Below, one piece after another: positions 7,733 to 15,937 of a DNA stretch of 49,543 nucleotides. The DNA comes from Clostridiales bacterium (lineage in GTDB: Bacteria; Bacillota; Clostridia; Saccharofermentanales; Saccharofermentanaceae). The translations under genes and the position numbers were made by a program. The stretch lies in the NCBI GenBank assembly GCA_017620475.1, contig JAFZQI010000006.1, positions 1 through 49,543 of the forward strand, read 5' to 3'. Numbering within the stretch: position 1 is the stretch's first letter; the number at the start of each line of letters is the position of its first letter. A model generated the notes under the pieces. The model was not told where the DNA came from. It did no database searches and saw only the letters and a program-made list of their open reading frames with translations.

Positions 7733-9034
7733 TCAATATGAAGTTCTTTCACCAATAAGATCGAAACCATCCGTCTCTGTGATCCTGACAGTCATTATCT
7801 GTCCTGGATCGACCGGCGACTCTGTTTTTCCGAACACACGGATATACTCCCGGCAGTAACCTTCCCAGGATCCATCCTCACCCGTTTTTTCGACAAGGAC
7901 CTCCACTTCGCTTCCCACGAAAGATCGTGCCCGTGCCTTCTCCATCTTGTCCGAGATCGCACGAAGCTCCGAAGTCCTGCGCGATTTGACCGCCCCGTCG
8001 ACCTGGTCCGGCATCTTCTGTGCTTTCGTCCCCTCTCTTGGCGAGAACGGAAAAACATGAATATGAGTAAATCCGATCTCCTCGGCAAAAGCACAGGACT
8101 CCCTATGTTCTTCCTCCGACTCGCCCGGAAATCCGCAGATCATATCCGTTGTGAAACTTGCATTCGGAAATGCTTCTTTGAGCTTCTCCGTCACCTTTCG
8201 GAAAAGAACTGTGTCATATTTCCTGTTCATCCTCGACAGAACGCTATCGGATCCGCTCTGCAAAGACAGATGGAAATGCGGGCAGATCTTCGTATTTGCC
8301 TTCAGCATCGCGATCAGCTCTTCTGTCATGCAGGACGGTTCGAGCGATCCCAGCCGGATACGTTCCACACCCGGAATCGATGCTACCTCATCCAAAAGCT
8401 CGCCCAGCGCAGTACTATCCCTTCCCAGCTCTTTTTCAAAAGAGCAAAGATGAATACCCGTGATGACAAACTCACGGTATCCCTTGTCCGCCATAACCCG
8501 GATTTCTTCCCGGATCGCCTCACGGCTTCGGCTTCTCACTCGTCCCCGGGAATAGGGAATGATACAGTACGAGCAGAAATTATTACACCCATCCTCTACC
8601 TTGACGATGGCGCGGGTATTTTCCTGATACGGCACAGAACCATACTCGAAGAATCGGGTACCGGCGTCGAGATCCTCGGGCGTTTTCCCCGAAGCCCGGA
8701 TTTTGAGCTTTTCCAGCAGAAGCGGAACAAGTTTCGGCCGGTCATCTGTACCCACGACAATATCCGCATCTGTTTCTTCACGGCACATCTGGGTATGACA
8801 GCCCATCGCCACAACAATTGCCGAAGGCGCTACGCGGCGGGCCTTCCTGACCATCTGGCGGGACTTTCTGTCCGCCTCGCCGGTCACGGCACAGGTATTG
8901 ACGATATAGACATCGGCTTGCGAGGGATCTTCCGTTTCCCGGAACCCCTCGTCGGCCAGAAGCTTGCCGATCGCCGCCGTTTCATACGAATTCACCTTAC
9001 ACCCGAGGGTAAGGAAATAAACAAGATAGTCCAT
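7733..9034 (-). CDS. mtaB: tRNA t6A37 methylthiotransferase MtaB
   Basis: 433 residues. The N-terminal UPF0004 domain has three Cys for the auxiliary 4Fe-4S cluster (TLGCKVN, VNTCAVTGEADRKSRQ, AMGCHTQ). The radical SAM domain has CNNFCSYCIIPYSRGR near residue 150. A C-terminal TRAM-like segment begins near SEVEVLVEK. The enzyme adds a methylthio group to t6A at position 37 of ANN-decoding tRNAs. The TGEADRKSRQ segment points to MtaB rather than MiaB or RimO. It has its own TTGATA-16-TATAAT promoter. Confidence 0.92.
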   Translation of the reverse strand: MDYLVYFLTLGCKVNSYETAAIGKLLADEGFRETEDPSQADVYIVNTCAVTGEADRKSRQMVRKARRVAPSAIVVAMGCHTQMCREETDADIVVGTDDRPKLVPLLLEKLKIRASGKTPEDLDAGTRFFEYGSVPYQENTRAIVKVEDGCNNFCSYCIIPYSRGRVRSRSREAIREEIRVMADKGYREFVITGIHLCSFEKELGRDSTALGELLDEVASIPGVERIRLGSLEPSCMTEELIAMLKANTKICPHFHLSLQSGSDSVLSRMNRKYDTVLFRKVTEKLKEAFPNASFTTDMICGFPGESEEEHRESCAFAEEIGFTHIHVFPFSPREGTKAQKMPDQVDGAVKSRRTSELRAISDKMEKARARSFVGSEVEVLVEKTGEDGSWEGYCREYIRVFGKTESPVDPGQIMTVRITETDGFDLIGERTSY

Positions 9035-9063
9035 GTGAATCCTCTCAAAAAATCGCTGAACAT

Positions 9064-9091
9064 ATTATACTTATAATCTCCATTCTATCAA
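9064..9091 (-). promoter_or_regulatory. Promoter of mtaB
   Basis: Minus strand TTGATA (9091-9086), 16-base spacer, TATAAT (9069-9064). It sits back to back with the HPr promoter at 9103-9130. Confidence 0.7.
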
Positions 9092-9102
9092 AGAATATTT
9101 CA

Positions 9103-9130
9103 TTGACATACCTATCGGCTGTGATAAACT
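9103..9130 (+). promoter_or_regulatory. Promoter of the HPr-like gene
   Basis: TTGACA at 9103-9108, 16 bases, TAAACT at 9125-9130. The ribosome site AGGAGG follows about 30 bases later. Confidence 0.7.
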
Positions 9131-9168
9131 AATTCCATATTCTTAGAGAAAACACAGGAGGAAACAGC

Positions 9169-9405
9169 ATGGTTCGCTTTCCGATTCGCTTCCAATCCAT
9201 CTCTGATGTCAAAGAGTTTGTCCAGATCGTCAACTCTTATCCGTATGATGTCGATCTTTCCTCCGGACGCTATGTGGTAGACGCCAAGTCCATCATGGGT
9301 ATCTTCAGTCTTGAACTGCAGAGTGCCATCAACCTCGAGATCCACAGCAATTCCTGCGATGACCTCGTAGAGGCTTTGGAGCCCTTCCGTGCTGAGGAGA
9401 AATAA
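9169..9405 (+). CDS. HPr-like protein lacking the active-site histidine
   Basis: 78 residues, close to HPr length. The second half is HPr-like: VDAKSIMGIFSLELQ aligns with the KSIMGVMSLG region that carries regulatory Ser46. The first half lacks the GLHARPA segment with catalytic His15; the equivalent stretch reads SISDVKEFVQIV and the protein has one His only, near the C-terminus. It therefore cannot take part in normal PTS phosphotransfer through His15. The Ser46 region suggests a Crh-like regulatory role, which is inference. It is a single gene with its own promoter and terminator, in an AGGAGGAAACAGC-ATG context. Confidence 0.75.
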   Translation: MVRFPIRFQSISDVKEFVQIVNSYPYDVDLSSGRYVVDAKSIMGIFSLELQSAINLEIHSNSCDDLVEALEPFRAEEK

Positions 9406-9432
9406 CACCGCACATCCGAACAAGAAACGAAA

Positions 9433-9466
9433 GCCTCCCGGGAAATCAATCCCCGGGAGGCTTTTT
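9433..9466. terminator. Bidirectional intrinsic terminator between HPr-like gene and rnr
   Basis: GCCTCCCGGG (9433-9442) pairs with CCCGGGAGGC (9452-9461), followed by TTTTTC on the plus strand and TTTCGTTTC on the minus strand. It serves two convergent genes. Confidence 0.9.
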
Positions 9467-9481
9467 CATACATGCTAAAGC

Positions 9482-11329
9482 TCACTCTACAAAGACAAAA
9501 TCAATATGATGCGTAAGCGGATCGGCAGAAGCCACCTTCACCTTGACCTTGCGTCCGATCCGATAGACCGTCCCTCGCGATCCTCTGGCCTCAAGCCGTC
9601 TTTCATCATACTCGAAATACTCATTCAGCGATGAGAAGGGCACCATACCCTCGATAGTGTTCTGAAGCTGAACGAAAACACCCGCCGGACAAGCCCCCGA
9701 TACCGTACCCGGAAACTCTTCACCCACATGCGCCAGCATATACTCGGCGCACTTGAGGTCGACCGAAGCACGTTCCGCATCCACGCTGTTTTTCTCCATT
9801 TCAGAACTATGGTACGCCACATCTGCAACCAGGCCCTGGAAATGCTGTTTCTGATGTTTCTGGTGGATCCAGCTCTTGATGATCCTGTGAATGTACAGAT
9901 CAGGATAGCGGCGGATCGGCGAAGTGAAGTGGCAGTAGTACTTCGATGCCAGGCCGAAATGTCCGCAGTTCTTCTCCGAATACTTCGCCTTCGCCATGCT
10001 TCTAAGCAATAGCTGGTTGAGCGCAGGCGCATATTCCTTATCCTGAACATCGTCAAGAAGTTCACTCAGGAACAGCGGCGTGACCTTCCCGCTCGGTCTT
10101 TGGTTCTCTCCGAAAAGACGCGCAACATGCAGGAACTCATTGATCTTAAGCTCATCCGGCTCCTCATGGATACGATAAACAAAAGGGTACTCCATCTTAT
10201 CAAATCGTTCCGCCACCGCCTCATTGGCCGCAATCATGAACTCCTCGATCACGCCGTGGATCTCGTTGATCGGATAAGCATGCACATCCGTAGGCTTTCC
10301 TTCCTCATCCAGGTCCACGTGCGTCTCCGGGAACACGAAGTCGATCGTTCCTCTTCCCTTACGTTTCTCCTTGAGGACTCGCTTCAGCTCAAGCATCAGA
10401 CGGAACATCGGCTCCAGCGAAACATAATCCTCAATATGTTTCTCCTCGAAAAGCACTCCGTTGATCTCGTTATATGAAGTCCTCGCATCACTCTCAATCA
10501 AACTCTCGTAGATCTCGCTGTCCAGGATCTGCCCATCCGGTCCGATCTTCATCTCACAAGTCATGGTAAAGCGCGGCACATGCGGATTAAGACTGCAAAG
10601 GCCGTTTGACAGGCGAGGCGGAAGCATCGGGATAACACGGTCCACCAAATAGACCGAAGTTCCGCGAAGAGAAGCTTCTGTATCCAGTGCCGTCCCCTCA
10701 CGGACATATTCAGACACATCCGCAATATGTACCCATAAACGGTAACAGCCCTTCTCCAGTTTCTGAATCGAGATCGCATCATCAAGATCTTTGGCCTCTT
10801 CACCATCGATCGTGATCGTCTGCAGGTTACGCAGATCACGTCTTCCATGAAGCAGTGCCTCCTCGATCTGTGCTTCCGTAGGTGAAAGCGGCAGAGATGA
10901 AGCCTCATCCATCACCGCCGCCGGGAACACCGAATTCAATCCAAACTGGCGAAGGATCGACAGCATGGCCACATCGTTACTGCCCGGGTCACCCAGAACT
11001 TCCACGATCCGGCCTTCATATTCAGCACGTTTGGCCGATGGATTAAGGATCTCGCAAACCACCTTCATGCCATAAGGTGCACCATTGAGCTGATTTCTAC
11101 GTATGATAATATGTCCGTAAGAAGACGCAGGATAACCGGGATCCGGAACCACCACACCGCCGTCACGCGTCTCCTTCAGAATTCCGACACACTGATTCTC
11201 CAGAGCAAGCGGTCCCCTTGGCGGCATCTCCGCAACGGTGACCTCTCTTGCCGGCGGGAGCTGCGACTTAGATCTCTCGACCCTGCCGCTCAGACGGATC
11301 TTAATATGTCTCTTATTATGTCTTCCCAT
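9482..11329 (-). CDS. rnr: Ribonuclease R (RNB/S1 family 3'-5' exoribonuclease)
   Basis: 615 residues. A cold-shock-like domain is at about 45-125, the RNB catalytic domain starts near residue 165 with the conserved acidic cluster (DGEEAKDLDDAISI) and LWVHIADVSEYV, and a short S1 domain closes the chain (VSGACPAGVFVQLQNTIEGMVPF). RNase R degrades structured RNA and takes part in trans-translation decay. At 615 residues it is shorter than the usual 700-800: the N-terminal winged-helix region is absent and replaced by a short basic tail. GGGAGG precedes the ATG. No smpB is seen nearby. Confidence 0.9.
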   Translation of the reverse strand: MGRHNKRHIKIRLSGRVERSKSQLPPAREVTVAEMPPRGPLALENQCVGILKETRDGGVVVPDPGYPASSYGHIIIRRNQLNGAPYGMKVVCEILNPSAKRAEYEGRIVEVLGDPGSNDVAMLSILRQFGLNSVFPAAVMDEASSLPLSPTEAQIEEALLHGRRDLRNLQTITIDGEEAKDLDDAISIQKLEKGCYRLWVHIADVSEYVREGTALDTEASLRGTSVYLVDRVIPMLPPRLSNGLCSLNPHVPRFTMTCEMKIGPDGQILDSEIYESLIESDARTSYNEINGVLFEEKHIEDYVSLEPMFRLMLELKRVLKEKRKGRGTIDFVFPETHVDLDEEGKPTDVHAYPINEIHGVIEEFMIAANEAVAERFDKMEYPFVYRIHEEPDELKINEFLHVARLFGENQRPSGKVTPLFLSELLDDVQDKEYAPALNQLLLRSMAKAKYSEKNCGHFGLASKYYCHFTSPIRRYPDLYIHRIIKSWIHQKHQKQHFQGLVADVAYHSSEMEKNSVDAERASVDLKCAEYMLAHVGEEFPGTVSGACPAGVFVQLQNTIEGMVPFSSLNEYFEYDERRLEARGSRGTVYRIGRKVKVKVASADPLTHHIDFVFVE

Positions 11330-11362
11330 ATTTTACCTCCCTGTCCCGAATATCCGAAAACA

Positions 11363-11400
11363 TAAAAAAGCTGCTTCCCGATATTCTCGTTCAGCAGCTC
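11363..11400 (-). terminator. Intrinsic terminator of secG
   Basis: On the minus strand AGCTGCT (11399-11393) pairs with AGCAGCT (11375-11369), followed by TTTTTT. It separates secG from the rnr gene behind it. Confidence 0.8.
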
Positions 11401-11428
11401 TTCTCTCCTGATTCTCAGGCAACCTGTC

Positions 11429-11680
11429 TTAGAAACCTCTGGCCAAAACCAGGAAAAGCACTGTGGTCAGGATCGCAAAGAGGATCGCCGTAAAAAGCGT
11501 GATCTTCTTGAGTTTCTCGTCCATCGTTCTGCCTTTGGACTTCTCATAGAAAGAGTTATTGCCGCTACCGCCGACAACACCCATACCCTGATCATTACCC
11601 TCCTGGGACATGACCAAAACGATCAACGCGATGCATACCACAATGTCAACACATGTAAGAATTACTGCTAATGTATTCAT
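11429..11680 (-). CDS. secG: Preprotein translocase subunit SecG
   Basis: 83 residues from ATG 11678-11680. This start was chosen because GGAGG stands 8 bases upstream; the longer frame adds 9 residues without support. Two membrane segments flank a Gly/Asn-rich loop with the SecG signature SQEGNDQGMGVVGGSG. SecG is the small accessory subunit of the SecYEG channel. In many Bacillota secG lies just upstream of rnr, as here. Confidence 0.92.
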   Translation of the reverse strand: MNTLAVILTCVDIVVCIALIVLVMSQEGNDQGMGVVGGSGNNSFYEKSKGRTMDEKLKKITLFTAILFAILTTVLFLVLARGF

Positions 11681-11723
11681 TATATCAGCCTCCGAGACTG
11701 TTCTCAATTCTAATAACCGTTAA

Positions 11724-11752
11724 ATATTACCACAAGAATTCGTACTAGGCAA
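11724..11752 (-). promoter_or_regulatory. Promoter of secG
   Basis: Minus strand TTGCCT (11752-11747), 17 bases, TAATAT (11729-11724). Confidence 0.6.
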
Positions 11753-11755
11753 CAG

Positions 11756-14497
11756 TTATTTGCGATTCTTGATCAACTTGTGGATCTCGCTGGCGGCAAA
11801 AGGAATGAAGGCCAGCAGTACGATCGGGATCCAGTGGAGCGGGCTGAGCATGATATTATCAAAAATCGTATTCACGCCCGGAATATAGATGACCGCCAGA
11901 AGAAGTCCGATAGATCCGGCAACGGACATGTTCATATACTTATTCGAGAACACGCCGAGTTTGAATACGCTGATCCTCTCGGAACGCGCACCGTACGCAC
12001 GGAAAAGTTCTGCGAGGATAAGTGTCGCAAACGCCATCGTTCTTGCCCCTTCGATCGGAGCAGCCGCATCCTTAAAGAAAACGGTCAGTCCCAGCACAAA
12101 TGCCGAGAACACAGCGGCGAATATCGCCAGACTCTGAACAAGAATACTGATCTTCATCGGTTTGTTGATGATCGATTCCGATTTCTTTCTCGGCGGCTGC
12201 TTCATGATGTCCGGTTCACCCTTTTCTCTACCGAGTGCCAGAGCCGGGAAACTGTCCGTCACAAGATTGAGCCACAAGAGCTGGATTGCCGTAAGAGGAG
12301 TCGCAATACCCGGGATCAGAGAAGCCGGGATGAGGGAGATCAGGAAGATGACAAGGATCTCACCCACATTACATGACAGCAGGAATCCGACGAATTTTCG
12401 GATATTACTGTAGATAATACGGCCTTCCTCAACAGCCGAAACGATCGTTGCGAAGTTATCGTCGGTCAGGATCATATCGGAAGAATTCTTCGCGACATCC
12501 GTACCCGTAATGCCCATGGCTACACCAATATCTGCCGATTTAAGTGCCATCGCATCGTTCACACCGTCACCGGTCATGGATGCGATATGGTCATTCTTCT
12601 TCAATGCATTCACGATACGCACCTTGTGATCCGGAGAAACACGTGCATATACGTTGGTCGTCTCACAAACCGTCTGGAAGTCTTCATCGGAAACCTTATC
12701 CAGTTCCGCACCGGACAGGCTGCCGGAAGTTTCATCCATCATACCGAGGTCATTCGCGATGGCAACCGCCGTATCCTTATAGTCACCGGTGATCATAACG
12801 GCACGGATGCCGGCCTCACGGCAGATCGCCATAGCATCCTTCACCTCGGATCTGGCCGGGTCGATCATTCCGACAAGACCCAGGAAGCACATATCCTCTT
12901 CATGTGCAAAATCCGCCTCGATCTCATTCTTGCCTTCGAACGTACGGTAAGCAAAAGCCAATACACGGAGCGCTGTTGTCGCATATCCGTGGTTGGTCTC
13001 GATGATTCTATTCTTCAGTTCCTCCGTCATCGGAACATTCTTCTGTCCGTCGAAATACTCAACACAGCGGTTAAGCACGATATCCGGCGCACCCTTAGTG
13101 AAAGAAACGATCGCACCTGGAACGATATTCGGATGATAAGTGGTCATCATCTTACGATCCGAGTCGAAAGGCAGTTCCGCCACACGAGGGAATATTTTAT
13201 TCGTCTCATCCTTAGGAAGGCCGGACTTCGCACCCAAAGCAATCAGCGCCGCCTCCGTCGGGTCACCGATGCAGCTGTAACGGCCGTCTTCTCCCTTCGG
13301 AGTCACTGCATCACTGCAAAGCACGCAGGACTGAAGAAGTCTTACGAGCTTCGCATCCGGAGTGATTTTACCGCCCTCAGCATCCTGGATCTGACCTTCC
13401 GGCGCATAACCGATACCGGTCACATCGTAGGAATGCTCACCATCAAATACTTTTCTAACCGTCATCTCATTCTGTGTAAGCGTACCGGTCTTATCCGTGC
13501 AGATCACATCTACGCATCCCAGGGTCTCCACCGCAAGAAGCCGGCGAACGATCGCATTCTTGCTGGCCATTTTCGTCATACCCAAAGCCAGAACGATCGT
13601 AACAACTGCCGCCAATCCTTCCGGAATCGCCGCAACCGCCAGGCTGACCGCCGTCATCAGGGCCTCATCCCAGGCTTCCTTCTGCACGAAAACATCCACA
13701 ACGAACACGATCAGGCAGATCACGATACATACGATACCAAGGATCTTACCGAGCTTATTGAGATTTCTCTGCAAAGGAGTATCTTCATTATCAATAGAAG
13801 AAAGGCGGTTTGCGATCTTACCCAGTTCCGTATTTCCGCCCGTTTCCACAACAACACCGCGGCCACGTCCATAGGTCACCGCGGTACCCATATAAAGCAT
13901 ATTCTTTCTATCACCGATGCCACAGTCTTCCTCGAGAACCGCAGTAGCATCCTTATCTACCGGTACCGATTCACCGGTAAGCGAGGCCTCTTCCACCTTC
14001 ATGGAACTTGCTTCCGTCAACCGGATATCCGCCGCCACAAGATCACCTGCATCCAGAACGACTACATCGCCGGGAACCAGTTTATCGGAATCGATCATCT
14101 GCTGCATATTGTCACGGACGACCTTTGCCTGCGGAGAACTCATCTTCTTCAGCGCGGCAATGGCTTCGTCCGCCTTACCTTCCTGATACACGCCCAAAAT
14201 GGCATTAATAATGACAATAGCCAGAATGACGAAAACATCGATCCATCCGCTGAATCCGCCTTCCTTAACAGCCATCACCGCCGACAGGATCGCCGCACCG
14301 ATCAGTATCAGCACCATGGCATCTGCAAACTGACTTAAAAATCTCTTCCAAAGCGGGACTTTCTTCTCTTCTCCCAGGGAATTGGGACCGTACTGCTGTA
14401 AGCGTTTATCAGCCTCACTCTTCGTCAGGCCTGCCTTGACATCAGTTCCAAGTTCATTGATCACACTCTCGGTTTTCATGGAAAACGGATGATTCAT
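11756..14497 (-). CDS. P-type cation ATPase, Ca2+/SERCA-like (P2A)
   Basis: 913 residues from ATG 14495-14497, chosen for GGAGG 7 bases upstream; the longer frame adds 8 residues. In order: N-terminal cation ATPase domain (NELGTDVKAGLTKSEADKRL), actuator motif SLTGES, membrane helix 4 with AAIPEGLAAV (calcium-type PEGL site), phosphorylation site CDKTGTLT with an upstream Thr (ICTDKTGTLTQN), hinge TGDGVNDAMAL, and helix 6 NLVTDSFPALALG. The helix 4 and 6 residues fit Ca2+ export; Mn2+ is also possible. Monocistronic, ending just before secG. Confidence 0.9.
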   Translation of the reverse strand: MNHPFSMKTESVINELGTDVKAGLTKSEADKRLQQYGPNSLGEEKKVPLWKRFLSQFADAMVLILIGAAILSAVMAVKEGGFSGWIDVFVILAIVIINAILGVYQEGKADEAIAALKKMSSPQAKVVRDNMQQMIDSDKLVPGDVVVLDAGDLVAADIRLTEASSMKVEEASLTGESVPVDKDATAVLEEDCGIGDRKNMLYMGTAVTYGRGRGVVVETGGNTELGKIANRLSSIDNEDTPLQRNLNKLGKILGIVCIVICLIVFVVDVFVQKEAWDEALMTAVSLAVAAIPEGLAAVVTIVLALGMTKMASKNAIVRRLLAVETLGCVDVICTDKTGTLTQNEMTVRKVFDGEHSYDVTGIGYAPEGQIQDAEGGKITPDAKLVRLLQSCVLCSDAVTPKGEDGRYSCIGDPTEAALIALGAKSGLPKDETNKIFPRVAELPFDSDRKMMTTYHPNIVPGAIVSFTKGAPDIVLNRCVEYFDGQKNVPMTEELKNRIIETNHGYATTALRVLAFAYRTFEGKNEIEADFAHEEDMCFLGLVGMIDPARSEVKDAMAICREAGIRAVMITGDYKDTAVAIANDLGMMDETSGSLSGAELDKVSDEDFQTVCETTNVYARVSPDHKVRIVNALKKNDHIASMTGDGVNDAMALKSADIGVAMGITGTDVAKNSSDMILTDDNFATIVSAVEEGRIIYSNIRKFVGFLLSCNVGEILVIFLISLIPASLIPGIATPLTAIQLLWLNLVTDSFPALALGREKGEPDIMKQPPRKKSESIINKPMKISILVQSLAIFAAVFSAFVLGLTVFFKDAAAPIEGARTMAFATLILAELFRAYGARSERISVFKLGVFSNKYMNMSVAGSIGLLLAVIYIPGVNTIFDNIMLSPLHWIPIVLLAFIPFAASEIHKLIKNRK

Positions 14498-14621
14498 TTC
14501 TCTTGCCTCCACATTTTTCAAAACATGCGTAAAAAATATATCATATTAAAAAAATATAGGGAAGAAGATTTGCCGAAGAAGTCGGATTCTATTTCATCGA
14601 AAATAGCGAAATAGATTTTTG

Positions 14622-14663
14622 AAGGAAAAAGAAAAGAGACTTCCTTCTTAGAAGAAAGCCTCT
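14622..14663 (-). terminator. Intrinsic terminator of the tRNA operon
   Basis: On the minus strand a 13-bp stem, AGAG-G-CTT-T-CTTC pairing with GAAG-G-AAG-T-CTCT with G-T wobbles, is closed by a TAA loop and followed by TTTTCTTTTTCC. It starts two bases after the CCA of tRNA-Phe. Confidence 0.8.
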
Positions 14664-14665
14664 CT

Positions 14666-14741
14666 TGGTGCCCAGAGTCGGAATCGAACCAACGACACGG
14701 GGATTTTCAGTCCCCTGCTCTACCGACTGAGCTATCTGGGC
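14666..14741 (-). tRNA. tRNA-Phe (GAA)
   Basis: 76 nt with encoded CCA. The acceptor GCCCAGA pairs with TCTGGGC, the D-arm reads GCTCAGTCGGTAGAGC, the anticodon loop is CTGAAAA with GAA, and the T-loop is TTCGATT. Last of three tandem tRNA genes. Confidence 0.97.
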
Positions 14742-14774
14742 AAATGATAATCGGTCCGTTATGGACCGATCATC

Positions 14775-14851
14775 TGGCGACGCAGAAGGGGCTCGAACCC
14801 TCGACCTCCAGCGTGACAGGCTGGCATTCTAACCAACTGAACTACTGCGCC
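14775..14851 (-). tRNA. tRNA-Asp (GTC)
   Basis: 77 nt with encoded CCA and discriminator G. The acceptor GGCGCAG pairs with CTGCGTC (one G-T), the anticodon loop is CTGTCAC with GTC, and the T-loop is TTCGAGC. Middle gene of the tRNA operon. Confidence 0.97.
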
Positions 14852-14855
14852 ATCT

Positions 14856-14931
14856 TGGTGGAAGATACAGGGCTCGAACCTGTGACCCCCTGCTTGTAAG
14901 GCAGGTGCTCTCCCAGCTGAGCTAATCTTCC
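14856..14931 (-). tRNA. tRNA-Val (TAC)
   Basis: 76 nt with encoded CCA. The acceptor GGAAGAT pairs with ATCTTCC, the D-arm reads GCTCAGCTGGGAGAGC, the anticodon loop is CTTACAA with TAC, and the T-loop is TTCGAGC. First gene behind the promoter. Confidence 0.97.
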
Positions 14932-14970
14932 AACTTTCGTTGCCGGGGCGCTTTCTAAAGCGCAAGAAGA

Positions 14971-14999
14971 AGTATACCGAAACGAGTAGAAGTTGTCAA
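14971..14999 (-). promoter_or_regulatory. Strong promoter of the tRNA Val-Asp-Phe operon
   Basis: Minus strand TTGACA (14999-14994), 17 bases, TATACT (14976-14971): close to consensus. A small hairpin GCGCTTT/AAAGCGC lies in the leader before tRNA-Val. Confidence 0.85.
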
Positions 15000-15081
15000 C
15001 AACATTCCGAAAAAAAGAATAAAATCCTTTCGAAAAGCACTGTGTCACGCCGCAATCGCACCCGTCCCCGGCTTCGCCGCC

Positions 15082-15513
15082 TTAGAAACTCTGGTCTTTC
15101 ACAAATCCGGTGAACGTCACGATCGCGACCTTGTTCCCCAGATCATCATTGATCTCCACCTCGTAAAAGCAGGTACTTCTCCCCGACTTGACACACTTCG
15201 CCGTACTTAAGAGCATCTCTCCCTTTGTCGGACCTATAAAGGAGATATTGCTGGAGATCGACACCGTCATCCTGCCGCCGAAGTTTGCCGCCACGGCAAA
15301 AGTCAGATCCGCAAGCGTGAATATCGCACCGCCCATTACACCTCCGGCGGCATTTCTATGGACCGGAGTGATTCTCATGGAGCACCGGCACACCTTTTCG
15401 CCGGCCTCTTCGATCACCACACCGGCCGCCTCTGTAGCAAACCGGTCATTGGCGAAAGTCTTTCTCGCCCACTCCAGATCCCGTACTTCTCCGTTTACTG
15501 TCATCTCTGCCAT
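15082..15513 (-). CDS. PaaI-family hotdog thioesterase
   Basis: 143 residues with a hotdog fold. RNAAGGVMGGAIFTLADLTFAVAAN is the PaaI signature: Asn and Gly before the helix, then the catalytic-type Asp in TLAD. TVSISSNISFIGPTKGEML follows as the central strand. The family hydrolyses acyl-CoA or aryl-CoA thioesters in the cytosol. The substrate cannot be read from sequence. It lies 100 bases behind azlD on the same strand and may be cotranscribed. Confidence 0.85.
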   Translation of the reverse strand: MAEMTVNGEVRDLEWARKTFANDRFATEAAGVVIEEAGEKVCRCSMRITPVHRNAAGGVMGGAIFTLADLTFAVAANFGGRMTVSISSNISFIGPTKGEMLLSTAKCVKSGRSTCFYEVEINDDLGNKVAIVTFTGFVKDQSF

Positions 15514-15613
15514 TTCAGTTACTCCTCCTCATCGGAAACTCGTTTTTTCATTCGGCATTTTCCACACTCATCAACATTCCGCAATAGCCATCATTCCTCA
15601 CTCGTCAATCAAT

Positions 15614-15937
15614 TCACTTGATAAGTTTCATCACGCACTCGACCACCAGAACTGTACTGCACGCCCCGATGGCCACCGTCAACAGTTTCTTCTCCAGAAG
15701 CGACAGAATGACTGCCACGGCAAGGCCCAGCATCGCGGAAACCAGATAGCCCGTAGAATAAAAGATTGCCGGGATCGTCATCGCAGACAGAACCGCATAG
15801 GGAATGTAATAAAGGAACGACTTAATAAATCGGTTGCTGATCTTCTCCTTACACAGGACCAGCGGCAGCATGCGGATCAGATAGGTCACACCTGCCATTA
15901 CCAAAAGATAAAGGAAGAAAACATCCGTCCTGATCAT
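15614..15937 (-). CDS. azlD: AzlD-family branched-chain amino acid export subunit
   Basis: 107 residues with three or four hydrophobic segments. GVTYLIRMLPLVL and FIKSFLYYIPYAVLSAMTIPAIFY are typical of AzlD. With AzlC it forms an exporter for branched-chain or other amino acids; in Bacillus azlCD confers 4-azaleucine resistance. Its ATG overlaps the azlC stop by 4 bases, so the two subunits are coupled. Confidence 0.9.
   Translation of the reverse strand: MIRTDVFFLYLLVMAGVTYLIRMLPLVLCKEKISNRFIKSFLYYIPYAVLSAMTIPAIFYSTGYLVSAMLGLAVAVILSLLEKKLLTVAIGACSTVLVVECVMKLIK

Noticed and set aside
8057..9076. 339-residue plus-strand open frame
   Set aside because: Antisense to mtaB; no domain, no ribosome site, His/Arg-rich shadow.
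12587..14338. 583-residue plus-strand open frame
   Set aside because: It is antisense to the P-type ATPase, whose motifs are complete. Its composition (many His, Arg, Ile) is that of a shadow.
14589..14614. CTATTTC/GAAATAG inverted repeat
   Set aside because: A/T-rich 7-bp stem without T-run, just behind a better terminator; no role supported.
14759..15048. Two minus-strand frames of 68 residues with AGRAPALQAGGHRFEPCIF and VQLVRMPACHAGGRGFEP text
   Set aside because: These are the well known translation artefacts of tRNA genes; the region is tRNA-Val and tRNA-Asp.
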